64,000 nucleotides of DNA. Source: Petrolisthes cinctipes (lineage: Eukaryota > Arthropoda > Malacostraca > Decapoda > Porcellanidae). The translations under genes were made by a program, and so were the position numbers. Positions 12,171 through 25,534 of this stretch are shown here, one piece after another; position 1 is the first letter of the stretch; each line of letters opens with the position of its first letter. Below the pieces are notes generated by a model. It had not been told where the DNA came from and did not search any database. It worked only from the letters and a program-made list of their open reading frames with translations. The stretch spans positions 310,001-374,000 of the forward strand of contig JAWQEG010000506.1 in assembly GCA_033782935.1 (NCBI GenBank), written 5' to 3'.

Positions 12171-14919
12171 GGCATGTACAGATCGCTTCTGGGACCCAAA
12201 AACATCGAATTTTTGGGTGTTTTGAGCCTGAATTTGGGATATAAACGGGTACAGAAAATTCATAAACATATTGACTTAGGGCACCTAAAATATCGATTTT
12301 TATTATGTTTTGGGCCAGTATTTTGAAAATACTCTAACACGGAGTAGGCATGTAGAAATCGCTTCTGGGACCCAAAAATATTGAATTTTCGGGTGTTTTC
12401 AGCCTTAATTTGAGATATAATCGGGTACTGATGATGCATGCACATATCGATTTTGGGCACCTAAAATATCGATTTTTTGCATGTTTGGGGCCTATATTTT
12501 GAAAATATTCTAGAACTGAGTAGGCATGTACAGATCGCTTCTGGTACCCAACAATATCGAATTTTCGGGTATTTTGAGCCTAAATTTGAGATATAAACAG
12601 GTACAGAAGATGCATGCACATATCGACTTTGGACACCTAAAATTTTGATTTTTAGCATGTTTTGGGCCTGTATTTTGAAAACATTCTAGCACTGAGTAGG
12701 CATGTACAGATCGCTTCTGAGACCCAAAAATATCGAATTTTCGGGTGTTTTGAGCCTGAATTTGGGATATATACGGGTACAGAATATTCATAAACATATC
12801 GACTTTTTGCACCTAAAATATCGATTTTGAGCTTGTTTTGGGCCTATATTTTGAAAATATTCTAGCACTGAGTAGGCATGTACAGTTCGCTTCTGGGACC
12901 CAAAAATATCGAATTTTCGGGTGTTTTGAGACTGAATTTGGGATATAAACGGGTACAGAAGATTCATACCCATATTGACTTTGGGCACCTAAAATATCGA
13001 TTTTCAGCATGTTTTGGGCCTGTATTTTGAAAATACTCTAACACGGAGTAGGCATGTACAGATCGTTTCTGGGACCCAAAAATATCGAATTTTCGGGTGT
13101 TTCGAGACTGAATTTGGAATATTAACAGGTACAGAAGATGAATGCACATATCGACTTTGGGCACCTACAATATTGATTTTTAGCATGTTTTGGGTCTATA
13201 TTTTGAAAATACTCTAACACGGAGTAGTCATGTACAGATCGCTTCTGGGACCCAAAAATTTCGAATTTTCGGGTGTTTTCAGCCTCAATTTGAGATATAA
13301 ACGGGTACAGATGATGCATGCACATATCGATTTTGGGCACCTAAAATATCGATTTTTTGCATGTTTTGGCCCTATATTTTGAAAATATTCTAGCACTGAG
13401 TAGGCATGTACAGATCGCTTCTGGTACCCTACAATATCGAACTTTCGGGTATTTTGAGCCTAAATTTGAGATATAAACGGGTACTGAAGATGCATGCACA
13501 TATCGACTATTTGCACATAAAATATCGATTTTGAGCATGTTTTGGGCCTATATTTTAAAAAAGTTCTAGCACTGAATAGACAAGTACAGATCGCCTCTGT
13601 GGCCCAAAAATATCGAATTTTCGGGTGTCTTGAACCTGAAATTGGGATATAAACGGGTACAGAAGATTTATACACATTTTGACTTTGGGCACCTAAAATA
13701 TCAATATTAAGCCATGTTTTGCCCTGTATTTTGAAAATACTCTATCACGGAGTAGGCATGTACAGTTCGCTTCTGGGACCCAAAAATATCGAATTTTCGG
13801 GTGTTTTGAGCCTGAATTTGGGATATAAACGGGTACAGAAGATGCATACACATATTGACTTTGGACACCTAAAATATCGATTTTCAGCATGTTTTGGGCC
13901 TGTATTTTGAAAATGCTCTAACACGGAGTAGGCATGTACAGATTGTTTCTGGGACCAAAAAATATCGAATTTTCGGCTGTTTTGAGACTGAATTTGGGAT
14001 ATAAACAGGTACAGAAGATAAATGCACATATCGACTTTGGGCACCTACAATATTGATTTTTAGCATGTCTTGGGTCTATATTTTGAAAATACTCTAACAC
14101 GGAGTAGGCATGTACAGATCGCTTCTGGGACCCAAATATATCGAATTTTCGGGTGTTTTGAACCTGAATTAGAGATATAAACGGGTACAGAAGATGTATG
14201 CACATATCGACTTGGGACACCTATAATATCGATTTTTTGCATGTTTTGGGCCTATATTTTGATAACATTCTAGCACTGAGTAGGCATGTACAGATCGCTT
14301 CTGGGACCCAAAAATATCGAATTTTTTAATGTTTTGAGCCTGAATTTGAAATATAAACGGGTACTGAAGATGCATGCACATATCGACTTTTTGCACCTAA
14401 AATATAGATTTTGAGCATGTTTTGGGCCTATATTTTGAAAATATTCTAGCACTGAATAGACAAGTACAGATCGCCACTGGGACCCAAAAATATCGAATTT
14501 TCGGGTGTTTTGAGCCTGAATTTGGGATTTAAAAGGGTACAGAAGATGCATACACATATTGAGTTGGGGCACCTAAAATATCGATTTTCAGCATGTCCTG
14601 GGCCTGTATTTTGAAAATACTCTAAGACTGAGTAAGCATGTACAGATCGCTTCTGGGACCCAGAAATATCGAATTTTCGGGTGTTTTGAGCCTGAATTTG
14701 AGATATAAACGGGTACAGAAGATGCATGCACATATCGACTTTAGGCACCTAAAATATCGATTTTTACCATGTTTTGGGCCTATATTTTGAAAATATTTTA
14801 GCACTGTGTAATCATGTACAGATCGCTTCTGGGATCCAAAAATATTGAATTTTCGGGGGTTTTGAGCCTGAATTTGGGATATAAACGGGTACAGAAGATT
14901 CATACACATATTAACTCAG

Positions 14920-15604
14920 GGCACCTAAAATATCGATTTTGAGCATGTTTTGGGCCTGTATTTTGAAAATACTCTAACACGGAGTAGGCATGTACCGATC
15001 GCTTCTGGGACCAAAAAATATCGAATTTTCGGGTGTTTTGAACCTGAATTTGAGATATAAACAGGTACAGAAGATGCATGCACATATCGACTTTTTGCAC
15101 CTAAAATATCGATTTTGAACATTTTTTGGGTCTGTATCTTAAAAACTTTCTAGCAAGGAGTAGGCATGTACAGACTGCTTCTTGGACCAAAAAAGATCGA
15201 ATTTTCGGGTGTTTTGAGCATGAATTTGAAATATAAACGGGACCTGAAAATGCATGCACATATCGACTATTTGCACATAAAATATCGATTTTGAGCATGT
15301 TTTGGACCTATACTTTGAAAACATTCTAGCACTGAGTAGGCATGTACATATCGCTTCTATGACCCAAAAATATCGAATTATCGGGTGTTTTGAGCCTGAA
15401 TTTGTGATTAAACGGGTACAGAAGATTCATACACATATTGACTCTGGGCACCAAAAATATCGATTGTCATTATGTTTTAGGCCTGTATTTTGAAAATACT
15501 CTAACACGGAGTAGGGATGTACAGATCGCTTCGGGGACCCAAAAATATTGAATTTTCGGGTGTTTTGAGCCTGAATTTAAGATATAAACGGGTACAGAAG
15601 ATGC
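14920..15604. repeat. Dispersed block of about 0.69 kb, copy 2
   Basis: Partner of 11,050-11,735. It keeps the CATGTACCGATC and AAAAACTTTC variants but differs, for example, in CTTGGACCAAAA against CTTGGAACAAAA and in GTAGGGATG near 15,513. Confidence 0.73.
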
Positions 15605-15690
15605 ATGCACAAATCGACTTTGGACACCTAAAATATCGATTTTTAGTATGTTTTAAGCCTATATTTTGAAAACATTCTGGCACTGAGTAG

Positions 15691-16154
15691 GCATGTACAG
15701 ATCGCTTCTGAGACCCAAAAATCGGGTGTTTTCGGGTGTTTTGAGCCTGAATTTGGGATATAAACGGGTACAGAAGATTCATACACATATTGTCTTTGGT
15801 CACTTAAAAAATCGATTTTTATTATGTTTTGGGCCTGTATTTTGAAAATACTCTAAACACGGAGTAGGCGTTTACAGATCGCTTCTAGGAACGAAAAATA
15901 TCGAATTTTCAGGTGTTTTTAGCCTGAATTTGAGATTTAAACGGATGCAGAAGATGCATGCACATATCGACTTTGGACACGTAAAATATCGATTTTTAGC
16001 ATGTTTTGAGCCTATATTTTGAAAACATTCTAGCACTGAGTAGGCATGTACAGAACGCTTCTGGTACCCAAAAATATCGAATTTTCGGGTGTTTTGAACC
16101 TGAATTTCGGTTATAAACGGGTACAGAAGATGAATGCACATATCGACTTTGGGC
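15691..16154. repeat. Dispersed satellite block, copy 2 (partner near 8.1 kb)
   Basis: Partner of 8,122-8,585. It contains the perfect CGGGTGTTTT doublet at 15,723-15,742 and the CTCTAAACACGG variant. The separation of 43 monomers shows that exchange in this array acts over distances of many kilobases. Confidence 0.65.
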
Positions 16155-16982
16155 CCCTAAAATATCATTTTTTAGCATGTTTTGGGTCTATATTTTGAAA
16201 ATACTCTAACACGCAGTAGGCATGTACAGATCGCTTCTGGGACCCAAAAATATCGAATTTTCAGGTGTTTTGAGCCTGAATTTGAGATATAAACGTGTAT
16301 AAAAGATGCATACACATATTGACTCTGGGCACCTGAAATATCGATTTTAAGCCATGTTTTGCCCTGTATTTTGAAAATACTCTAACACGGCGTAGGCATG
16401 TACAGATCGCTTCTGAGACCTAAAAATATCGAATTTTGGGTGTTTTGAGCCTGAATATGAGATATAAACGCGTACAGAAGATGCATCACATATCGACTTT
16501 GGGAACCCAAAATATCGATTTTGAGCATGTTTTCGGCCCATATTTTAAAAAATACTCTACCACGGAGTAGGCTTGTACAGATCGCTTCTGGGACTCAAAA
16601 ATATCGAATTTTCGTGTGTTTTGAGCCTGAATTTGAGATATAAACGGGTAAAGAAGATTCAAGCACATATTGACTTTGGGCACTCAAAATATCGATTTTT
16701 AGCATGTTTTGGGCCTATATTTTGAATATATTCTAGCACTCAGTAGGTATGTACAGATCGCTTCTGGGACTCAAAAATATTGAATTTTCGGGTGTTTTGA
16801 ACCTGAATTTGGGATATAAACGGGTACAGAAGATGCATACACATATTGACTCTAGGCACCTAAAATATCGATTTTAAGGCATGTTTTGCCCTGTATTTTG
16901 AAAATACACTAACACAGCGTAGGCAAGTACAGATCGCTTCTGGAGCCCAAAAATATCGAATTTTCGGGTTTTTGAGGTTGAA

Positions 16983-19808
16983 ATTGGGATATAAACGGGT
17001 GCAGAAGATGCATACACATATTGACTCTGGGCACCTAAAATATCGATTTTAAGCCATGTTTTGCCATGTATTTTGAAAATACTCTAACACGGAGTAGGCA
17101 TGTAAAGATCGCTTCTGGGACCAAAAAATATCGAATTTTCGGGTGTTTTGAGCCTGAATTTGAGATATAAACGGGTACAGAAGATCCATGCACATATCGA
17201 CTTTGGACACCTAAAATATCGATATTTAGCATGTTTTGGGCCTATATTTTGAAAATATTCTAGCACTGCGTAAGCATGTACAGATCGCTTCTGGGACCCA
17301 AAAATATCGAATTTTCGGGTGTTTTGAGCCTTAATTTTGGATACAAACGGGTACAGATTTTCATACACATATTGACTTTGGGCACCTAAAATATCGATTT
17401 TTTGCATGTTTTGGGCTTATATTTCGAAAATATTCTAGAACTGAGTAGGCATGTACAGATCGCTTCTGGGACCCAAAAATATCGAATTTTCGGGTGTTTT
17501 GAGCCTGAATTTTGGATACAAACGGGTACAGAAGATTCATACACATATTGACTTTGGGCACCTAAAATATCGATTTTCATTATGTTTTGGGCCTGTATTT
17601 TGAAAATACTCTAACACGGAGTAGACATGTACAGATCGCTTATGGGACCCAAAAATATCGAATTTTCGGGTGTTTTGAGCCTGAATTTGAGATATAAACG
17701 GGTACAGAAGATGCATGCACATATTGACTTTGGACACATAAAATTTTGATTTATAGCATGTTTTGAGCCTATATTTTGAAAACATTCTAGCACTGAGTAG
17801 GCATGTACAGATCGCTTCTGGGACCCAAAAATATCGAATTTTTGGGTGTTTTGAGCCTGAATTTGAAATATAAATGGGTACTGAAGATGCATGCCCATAT
17901 CGACTTTTTGCACCTAAAATATCGATTTTGAGCATGTTTTGGGCCTATATTTTGAAAATATTCTAGCACTGAGTAGGCATGTACAGATGACTTCTGGGAC
18001 CCAAAAATATCGAATTTTCGGGTGTATTCAGCCTATATTTGAGATAAAAACGGGTACAGAAGATGCATGGACATATCGACTTTGGACACCTAAAATATCG
18101 ATTTTTTGCATGTTTTGGGCCTATTTTTTGAAAATATTCTAGAACTGAGTAGGCATGTACAGATCGCTTCTTGGACCCAAAAATATCGAATTTTCGGGTG
18201 TTTTAAGCCTGAATTGGAGATATAAACAGGTATAGAAGATGCATGCACATATCGACTTTGGGCCCCTAAAATATTGATTTTTAGCATGTTTTGGGCCTAT
18301 ATTTTGGATATATTAACTCTGAGTAGGCATGTACAGATCGCTTCTGGGACCCAAAAATATTGAATTTTCGGGTGTTTTAAGCCTGATTTTGTTATACAAA
18401 CGGGTACAGAAGATACATGCACATATCGACTTTGGGCACCCAAAATATCGATTTTGGGCATGTTTTGGGCCTGTATTTAAAAAAATACTCTAACACGGAG
18501 TAGGCGTGTACAGATCGCTTCTGGGAGCCAAAAATATCGAATTTTCGTGTGTTTTGAGCCTGAATTTGAGATATAAACGGGTACATAAGATGCATGCACA
18601 TATCGACTTTGGGCACCCAAAATATCGATTTTGAGCATGTTTTGGGCCTGTATTTTAAAAAATACTCTAGCACGGAGTAGGCATGTACAGATTGCTTCTG
18701 GGACCTAAAAATATCGAATTTTCGGGTGTTTTGAGCCTGAATTTGAGATAAAAACAGGTACAGAAGATGCATGCACATATCGACTTTGAACACCTAAAAT
18801 ATCGATTTTTTGCATGTTTTGGGCCCAATTTTTGAAAATATTCTAGAACTGAGTAGGCATGTACAGATCGCTTCTGGGACCCAAAAATATCGAATTTTCG
18901 GGTGTTTTAAGCCTGAATTTGTTATACAAACGGGTACAGAAGATGCATGCACATATTGACTTTGAGCACCCAAAATATCGATTTTAAGCATGTTTTGGGC
19001 CTGTATTTTAAAAAATACTCTAACACGGAGTAGGCATGGACAGATCGCTTCTGGGACCCAAAAATATCGAATTTTCGTGTCTTTTGAGACTGAATTTGAG
19101 ATATAAACGGGTACAGAAGATCCATGCACATATCGACTTTTGGCACTCAAAATATCGATTTTTAGCATGTTTTGGGCTATATTTTGAAAATATTCTACCA
19201 CTGAGTAGGCATGAACAGATCGCTTCTGGGACCCAAAAATATTGAATTTTCGGGGGTTTTGAGCCTGAATTTAAGATACAAACGGGTACAGAAGATCCAT
19301 GCACATATTGACTTTGGGCACCTAAAATATCGATTTTCAGCATGTTTTGGGACTTTATTTTGAGAAAACCCTAACACGGAGTAGGCATGTACAGATCGCT
19401 TCTGGGACCCAAAAATATCGAATTTTCGGGTGTTCTGAGCCTGATTTTGAGATAAAAACAGGTACAGAAGATGCATGCACATATCAACTTTGAACACCTA
19501 AAATATCGATTTTTTCCATGTTTTGGGCCTATTTTTTGAAAATATTCTAGAACTGAGTAGGCATGTACAGATCGCTTCTGGGACCAAAAATATCGAATTT
19601 TCGGGTGTTTTAAGCCTGAATTTGTTATACAAACGGGTACAGAAGATTCATACACATATTGACTTTGGGCACCTAAAATATCGATTTTCATTATGTTTTG
19701 GGCCTGTATTTTGAAAATACTCTAACACGGAGTAGATATGTACAGATCGCTTCTGGGACCCAAAAATATCGAATTTTCGGGTGTTTTGAGCCTGAATTTG
19801 AGATATAA
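16983..19808. repeat. 2.83 kb duplicated block, copy 1 (16 monomers)
   Basis: Matches 28,592-31,417 at a constant offset of 11,609 bp (66 monomers less 7 bp) with only scattered single-base differences. Examples are TTTTGCCATG here against TTTTGTCATG there, and TTGAAAATACTC against TTTAAAATACTC near 17,600/29,209. Shared oddities include CGTAAGCATG, GATTTTCATACAC with a short deletion, CATGTACAGATGACTTC, and a run of GAATTTGTTATACAAACGGG monomers. Left and right limits are where upstream and downstream monomers stop matching (about 16,983 and 19,808). The constant offset across 16 monomers shows almost no indels since duplication. Confidence 0.88.
19366..19374. other. Telo-box AAACCCTAA in a satellite monomer (example)
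   Basis: In a monomer subclass the dyad region changes from GAAAATACTCTAACACGG to a GAAAACCCTAACACGG-like sequence. This creates AAACCCTAA, the plant telo-box, which equals just over one plant telomere repeat. The homologous copy is at 30,975-30,983, and further examples are near 22,700, 23,760, 27,103, 32,741, 37,488, 38,544 and 39,775. There is never more than one repeat unit, so this is not telomeric DNA. Whether it binds telo-box proteins is unknown. Confidence 0.6.
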
Positions 19809-19918
19809 ACGGGTACAGAAGATGCATGCACATATCGACTTTGGACACATAAAATTTTGATTTTTAGCATGTTTTGAGCCTATATTTTGAAAACATTCTA
19901 GCACTGAGTAGGCATGTA

Positions 19919-20945
19919 CAGATCTCTTCTGTGACCCAAAAATATCGAATTTTCGTGTGTTTTGAGCCTGAATTTGATATATAAAAGGGTACAGAAGATC
20001 CATGCACATATTGACTTTGGGCACCTAAAATATCGATTTTCAGCATGTTTTGGGACTGTATTTTAAAAAACCCCTAACATGGAGTTGGCATGTACAGATT
20101 GCTTCTGGGACCCAAAAATATCGAATTTTCGGGTGTTTTGAGCCTGAATTTGAGATAAAAACACATACAGAATATGCATGCACATATCGACTTTGAACAC
20201 CTAAAATATCGATTTTTTGCATGTTTTGGGCCTATTTTTTGAAAATATTCTAGAACTGAGTAGGCATGTACAGATCGCTTCTGGGACCCAAAAATATCGA
20301 ATTTTCGGGTGTTTTAAGCCTGAATTTGTTATACAAACGGGTACAGAAGATTCATACACATATTGACTTTGGGCACCTAAAATATCGATTTTTATTATGT
20401 TTTGGGCCTGTATTTTGAAAATACTCTAACACGGTGTAAACATGTACAGATCGCTTCTGGGACCCAAAAATATCGAATTTTCGGGTGTTTTGAGCACGAA
20501 TTTGAGATACAAACGGGTACTGAAGATGCCTGCACATATCGACTTTGGACACATAAAATTTTGATTTTTAGCATGTTTTGAGCCTATGTTTTGAAAACAT
20601 TCTAGCACTGAGTAGGCATGTACAAATCGCTTCTGGGACCCAAAAATATCGAATTTTGGGTGTTTTGAGCCTAAATATGAGATATAAACGGGTACAGAAG
20701 ATCCATGCACATATCGACTTTGGGCACTCAAAATATCGATTTTTAGCATGTTTTGGGCCTATATTTTGAAAATATTTTAGCACTGAGTAGGCATGTACAG
20801 ATCGCTTCTGGGACCCAAAAATATCGAATTTTCGGGATTTTTTTAGCCAGAATTTGAGATATAAACGGGTATAGAAGATGCATACACATATTGACTCTGG
20901 GAACCTAAAATATCGATTTGAAGCCATGTTTTGCCCTGTATTTTG
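19919..20945. repeat. Block R, copy 1 (about 1.03 kb)
   Basis: Starts with the CAGATCTCTTCTGTGACCC monomer. It continues through CTAACATGGAGTTGGCATG, GATAAAAACACATACAG, GAATTTGTTATACAAACGGG, CACGGTGTAAACATG, GCATGTTTTGAGCCTATG and TTTTGAAAACATTC, and ends with the CGGGATTTTTTTAGCC monomer. Equivalent blocks lie at offsets 3,690, 7,562 (partial), 12,664 and 16,538 bp. It directly abuts block S. Confidence 0.8.
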
Positions 20946-22240
20946 AAAATACTCTTACACGGCGTAGGCATGTACAGATCGCTTCTGGAACGCAAAAATA
21001 TCGAATTTTTTGGGTGTTTTGAGCCTGAATTTGTTATACAAACGGGTACAGAAGATGCATGCACATATCGACTTTGGGCACCCAAAATATCGATTTTTAG
21101 CATGTTTTGGGCCTGTATTTTAAAAAATACTCTAACACTGAGTAGGCGTGTACAGATCGCTTCTGGGACCCAAAAATATCGAATTTTCGGGTGTTTTGAG
21201 CCTCAATTTGAGATATATAACGGGTACAGAAGATTCATGCACATATCGACTTTGGGCACCTAAAATATCGATTTTTAGCATGTTTTGGGCCTATATTTTG
21301 AAAATATTTTACGCTGATTAGGCATGTACAGATCGCTTCTGGGACCCAAAAATATTGTATTTTCGGGTGTTTTGAGCCTGAATTTGAAATATAAACGGGT
21401 ACTGAAGATGTATTCACATATCGACTTTGGTCACCCAAAAAATCGATATTGAGCATGTTTTGTGTCTGTATCTTGAAAATATTCTGACAAGGAATAGGCA
21501 TGTACAGATCGCTTCTTGGACCCAAAAAATCGAATTTTCGGGTGTTTTGAGCGTGAATTTGAGATATGAACTGGTACTGAAGATCCTTGCACATATTGAC
21601 TTTGGGCACCTAAAATATCGATTTTCAGCATGTTTTGTGACTGTTTTTTGAAAAAAACCTAACACGGAGTAGGCAGGTACAGATTGCTTCTGGGACCCAA
21701 ATATATCGAATTTTCGGGTGTTTTGAGTCTCAATTTGAAATAAAAACATGTACAAAAGATGCATGCACATATCGACTTTGAACACCTAAAATATCGATTT
21801 TTTGCATGTTTTGGGCCTATTTTTAAAAAATATTATAGAACTCAGTAGTCATGTACAGATCGCTTCTGGGACCCAAAAATATCGAATTTTCGGGTGTTTT
21901 AAGCCTGAATTTGTTATACAAACGGGTACAGAATATTCATTCACATATTGACTTTGGGCACCTAAAATATCGATTTTCATTATGTTTTGGGCTTGTATTT
22001 TGAAAATACTCAAACATGGAATAGACATGTACAGATCGCTTCTGGGACCCAAAAATATCGAATTTGGGGGTGTTTTGAGCCTGAATTTGATATATGAACT
22101 GGTACTTAAGATGCATTCACATATCGACTTTTTGCACCTAAAATACCGATTTTGAGCATGATTTGGGCCTATATTTTGAAAATATTCTAGCACTAAGTAG
22201 GCATGTACAGATCGCTTCTGGGACCCAAAAATATTGAATT
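20790..22240. repeat. Block S, copy 1 (about 1.45 kb)
   Basis: Begins with the CGGGATTTTTTTAGCC monomer at 20,833, overlapping the end of block R. It continues through AATTTTTTGGGTG, GTTATACAAACGGG, GAGATATATAACGGG with a TA insertion, TTTTACGCTGATTAGG, TCACCCAAAAAATCGATATT and GGCAGGTACAG, to the GAATTTGGGGGTG monomer at about 22,060. Copies lie 4,745 bp and 13,368 bp downstream. The GGGGG landmark is at 22,066-22,070 here and 35,434-35,438 in copy 3. Confidence 0.78.
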
Positions 22241-22439
22241 TTGGGTGTTTTGAGCCTGAATTTGAGATATAAACGGGTATAGAAGATGCATGCACATATC
22301 GACTTTAGGCACCCAAAATATCGATTTTAAGCATGTTTTGGGCCTGTATTTTAAAAAATACTCTAACACGGAGTAGGCATGGACAGATCGCTTCTGGGAC
22401 CCAAAAAGATCGAATTTTCGTTTTTTTTTTAGCCTGAAT

Positions 22440-22480
22440 TTGAGATATAAACGGGTATACACATATTGACTCTGGGCACC
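22440..22480. repeat. Monomer with about 11-bp internal deletion
   Basis: The usual AAACGGGTACAGAAGATG and CATACACATATTG are here joined as AAACGGGTATACACATATTG. About 11 bp containing CAGAAGATGCA are missing. The monomer is also marked upstream by a T-rich CGTTTTTTTTTTAGCC replacing CGGGTGTTTTGAGCC. Such deletions are rare in this window, which makes this copy a useful landmark. Confidence 0.7.
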
Positions 22481-23608
22481 TAAAATATCGATTTTAAGCC
22501 ATGTTTTGCCCTGTATTTTGAAAATACTCTAACACGGCGTAGGCATGTACAGATCGCTTCTGGTACCCAAAAATATCGAATTTTCGGGTGTTTTGAGCCT
22601 GAATTTGAGATATACACGGGTACAGAAGATGCATACACATATTGACTTTGGGCACCTAAAATATCGATTTTCAGCATCTTTTAGGACTGTATTTTGAAAA
22701 ACCCTAACACGGAGTAGGCATGTACAGATCGCTTCTTCAACCCAAAAATATCGAATTTTAGGGTGTTTTAATTATGAATTTGAGATAAAAACAGTTACTA
22801 AAGATGCATGGACATATCGACTTTGGACACCCAAAATATCGATTTTAAGCATGTTTTGGGCCTGTATTTTAAAAAATACTCTAACACGGAGTAGGCATGG
22901 ACAGATCGCTTCTGGGACCCAAAAATATCGAATTTTCGTGTCTTTTGAGCCTGAATTTGAGATATAAACGGGTACAGAAGATGCATGCACATATCGACTT
23001 TGGACACATAAAATTTTGATTTTTAGCATGTTTTGAGCCTATATTTTGAAAACATTCTAGCACTGAGTAGGCATGTACAGATCGCTTCTGCGACCTAAAA
23101 AAATCGAATTTTCGGGTGTTTTGAGCCTGAATATGAGATATAAACGCGTACATAAGATGCATGCACATATCGACTTTGGGCACCTAAAATATCGATTTTT
23201 ATTATGTTTTGGGCCTGTATTTTAAAAAATACTCTAACACGGAGTAGGCATGTACAGATCGCTTATGGAACCCCAAAATATTGAATTTTCGGGTGTTTTG
23301 AGCCTGAATTTGAAATATAAACGGGTACTTTAGATGCATGCACATATCGACTTTTTGCACCTAAAATATCGATATTAAGCATGTTTTGGGTCTGTATCTT
23401 GAAAATATTCTTACAAGGAGTAGGCATGTACAGATCGCTTCTTGGACTCAAAAATATCGAATTTTCGGGTGTTTTGAGCCTGAATTTGAGATATAAACGG
23501 GTATAGAAGATGCATGCACGTATCGACTTTGGGCACCCAAAATATCGATTTTGAGCATGTTTTGGGCCTGTATTTTAAAAAAATACTCTAACACGGAGTA
23601 GGCATGTA

Positions 23609-24635
23609 CAGATCTCTTCTGTGACCCAAAAATATCGAATTTTCGTGTGTTTTGAGCCTGAATTTTATATTTAAACGGGTACAGAAGATCCATGCACATA
23701 TTGACTTTGGGCACCTAAAATATCGATTTTCAGCATGTTTTGTGACTGTATTTTAAAAAAACCCTAACATGGAGTTGGCATGTACAGATTGCTTCTGGGA
23801 CCTTAAAATATCGAATTTTCGGGTGTTTTGAGCCTGAATTTGAGATAAAAACACACACAGAATATGCATGCACATATCGACTTTGAACACCTAAAATATC
23901 GATTTTTTGCATGTTTTGGGTCTATTTTTTGAAAATATTCTAGAACTGAGTAGGCATGTACAGATCGCTTCTGGGACCCAAAAATATCGAATTTTCGGGT
24001 GTTTTAAGCCTGAATTTGTTATACAAACGGGTACAGAAGATTCATACACATATTGACTTTGGGCACCTAAAATATCGATTTTCATTATGTTTTGGGCCTG
24101 TATTTTGAAAATACTCTAATACGGTGTAGACATGTACAGATCGCTTCTGGGACCCAAAAATATCGAATTTTCGGGTGTTTTGAGCCTTAATTTGAGATAT
24201 AAACGGGTACTGAAGATGCCTGCACATATCGACTTTGGACACATAAAATTTTGATTTTTAGCATGTTTTGAGCCTATGTTTTGAAAACATTCTAGCACTG
24301 ATTAGGCATGTACAAATCGCTTCTGGGACCCAAAAATATCGAATTTTGGGTGTTTTGAGCCTAAATATGAGATATAAACGGGTACAGAAGATCCATGCAC
24401 ATATCGACTTTGGGCATTCAAAATATCGATTTTTAGCATGTTTTGGGCCTATTTTTTGAAAATATTTTAGCACTGAGTAGGCATGTACAGATCGCTTCTG
24501 GGACCCAAAAATATCGAATTTTCGGGATTTTTTTAGCCCGAATTTGAGATATAAACGGGTATAGAAGATGCATACACATATTGACTCTGGGAACTTAAAA
24601 TATCGATTTTAAGCCATGTTTTACCCTGTATTTTG
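23609..24635. repeat. Block R, copy 2
   Basis: Follows copy 1 at +3,690 bp (21 monomers). It keeps ATCTCTTCTGTGACCC, ACATGGAGTTGGCATG, ACACACACAGAATATGC (a local variant of ACACATACAG), the GGTGTAGACATG monomer and the CGGGATTTTTTTAGCC monomer (24,523). After the block it continues into a GGAAAGCAAAAATATCG monomer instead of the GGAACGCAAAAATATCG form of copy 1. Confidence 0.8.
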
Positions 24636-25534
24636 AAAATACTCTTACACGGCGTAGGCATGTACAGATCGCTTCTGGAAAGCAAAAATATCGAATTTTT
24701 TGGGTGTTTTGAGCCTGAATTTGGGATATAAACGGGTGCAGAAGATGCATACACATATTGACTTTGGGCACCTAAAATATCGATTTTAAGCCATGTTTTG
24801 CCCTGTATTTTGAAAAACCCTAACACGGAGTAGACATGTACAGATCGCTTCTGGGACCCAAAAATATCGAATTTTTGGGTGTTTTGAGTCTAAATTTGAG
24901 ATATAAACGGGTACATAAGATGCATGCACATATCGACTTTGGACACATAAAATTTTGATTTTTAGCATGTTTTGAGCCTATATTTTGAAAAAATTCTAGC
25001 ACTGAGTAGGCATGTACAGATCGCTTCTGGGACCCAAAAATATCGAATTTTGGGTGTTTTGAGCCTGAATATGAGATATAAACGGGTATAGAAGATGCAT
25101 GCACATATCGACTTTGGGCACCCAAAATATCGATTTTGAGCATGTTTTGGGCCTGTATTTTAAAAAATACTCTAACACAGGGTAGGCATGTACAGATCTC
25201 TTCTGGGACCCAAAAATATCGAATTTTCGTGTGTTTTGAGCCTGAATTTGACATATAAACGGGTACAGAAGATCCATGCACATATCGACTTTAGGCACCT
25301 AAAATATCGATATTTAGCATGTCTTGGGCCTATATTTTGAAAATATTCTAACACTGAGTAGACATGTACAGATCGCTTCTGGTACCCAAAAATATTGAAT
25401 TTTCGGGTGTTTTGAGCCTGAATTTGGGATATACACGGGTACAGAAGATGCATACACATATTGACTTTGGGCACCTAAAATATCGATTTTCAGCATATAT
25501 TAGGACTGTATTTTGAAAAATCCTAACACGGAGT

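Larger units (their letters stand above)
1..16980. repeat. Satellite zone 1: heterogeneous monomers, little long-range order
   Basis: Monomers of several subtypes are mixed here. Type A ends GCCTGTATTTTGAAAATAC then TCTAACACGG. Type B ends GCCTATATTTTGAAAATAT then TCTAGCACTG. A longer variant carries AAGCCATGTTTTGCCCTG in place of AGCATGTTTTGGGCCTG (about 2,968, 4,025, 10,013 and 13,709). A and B do not alternate strictly. Neighbouring monomers usually differ more from each other than in zones to the right, and repeated blocks are short. This suggests an older or less recently homogenised part of the array. The right limit is where long duplicated blocks begin and is approximate. Confidence 0.7.

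Noticed and set aside
19366..19374. Telomeric repeat tract
   Set aside because: Only one AAACCCTAA per monomer is present and never in tandem, so there is no interstitial telomere array.
22420..22465. Possible transposon insertion or array break at the T-rich, shortened monomer
   Set aside because: The changes are a homopolymer replacement and a deletion of about 11 bp within otherwise normal satellite, with no foreign sequence or target-site duplication.
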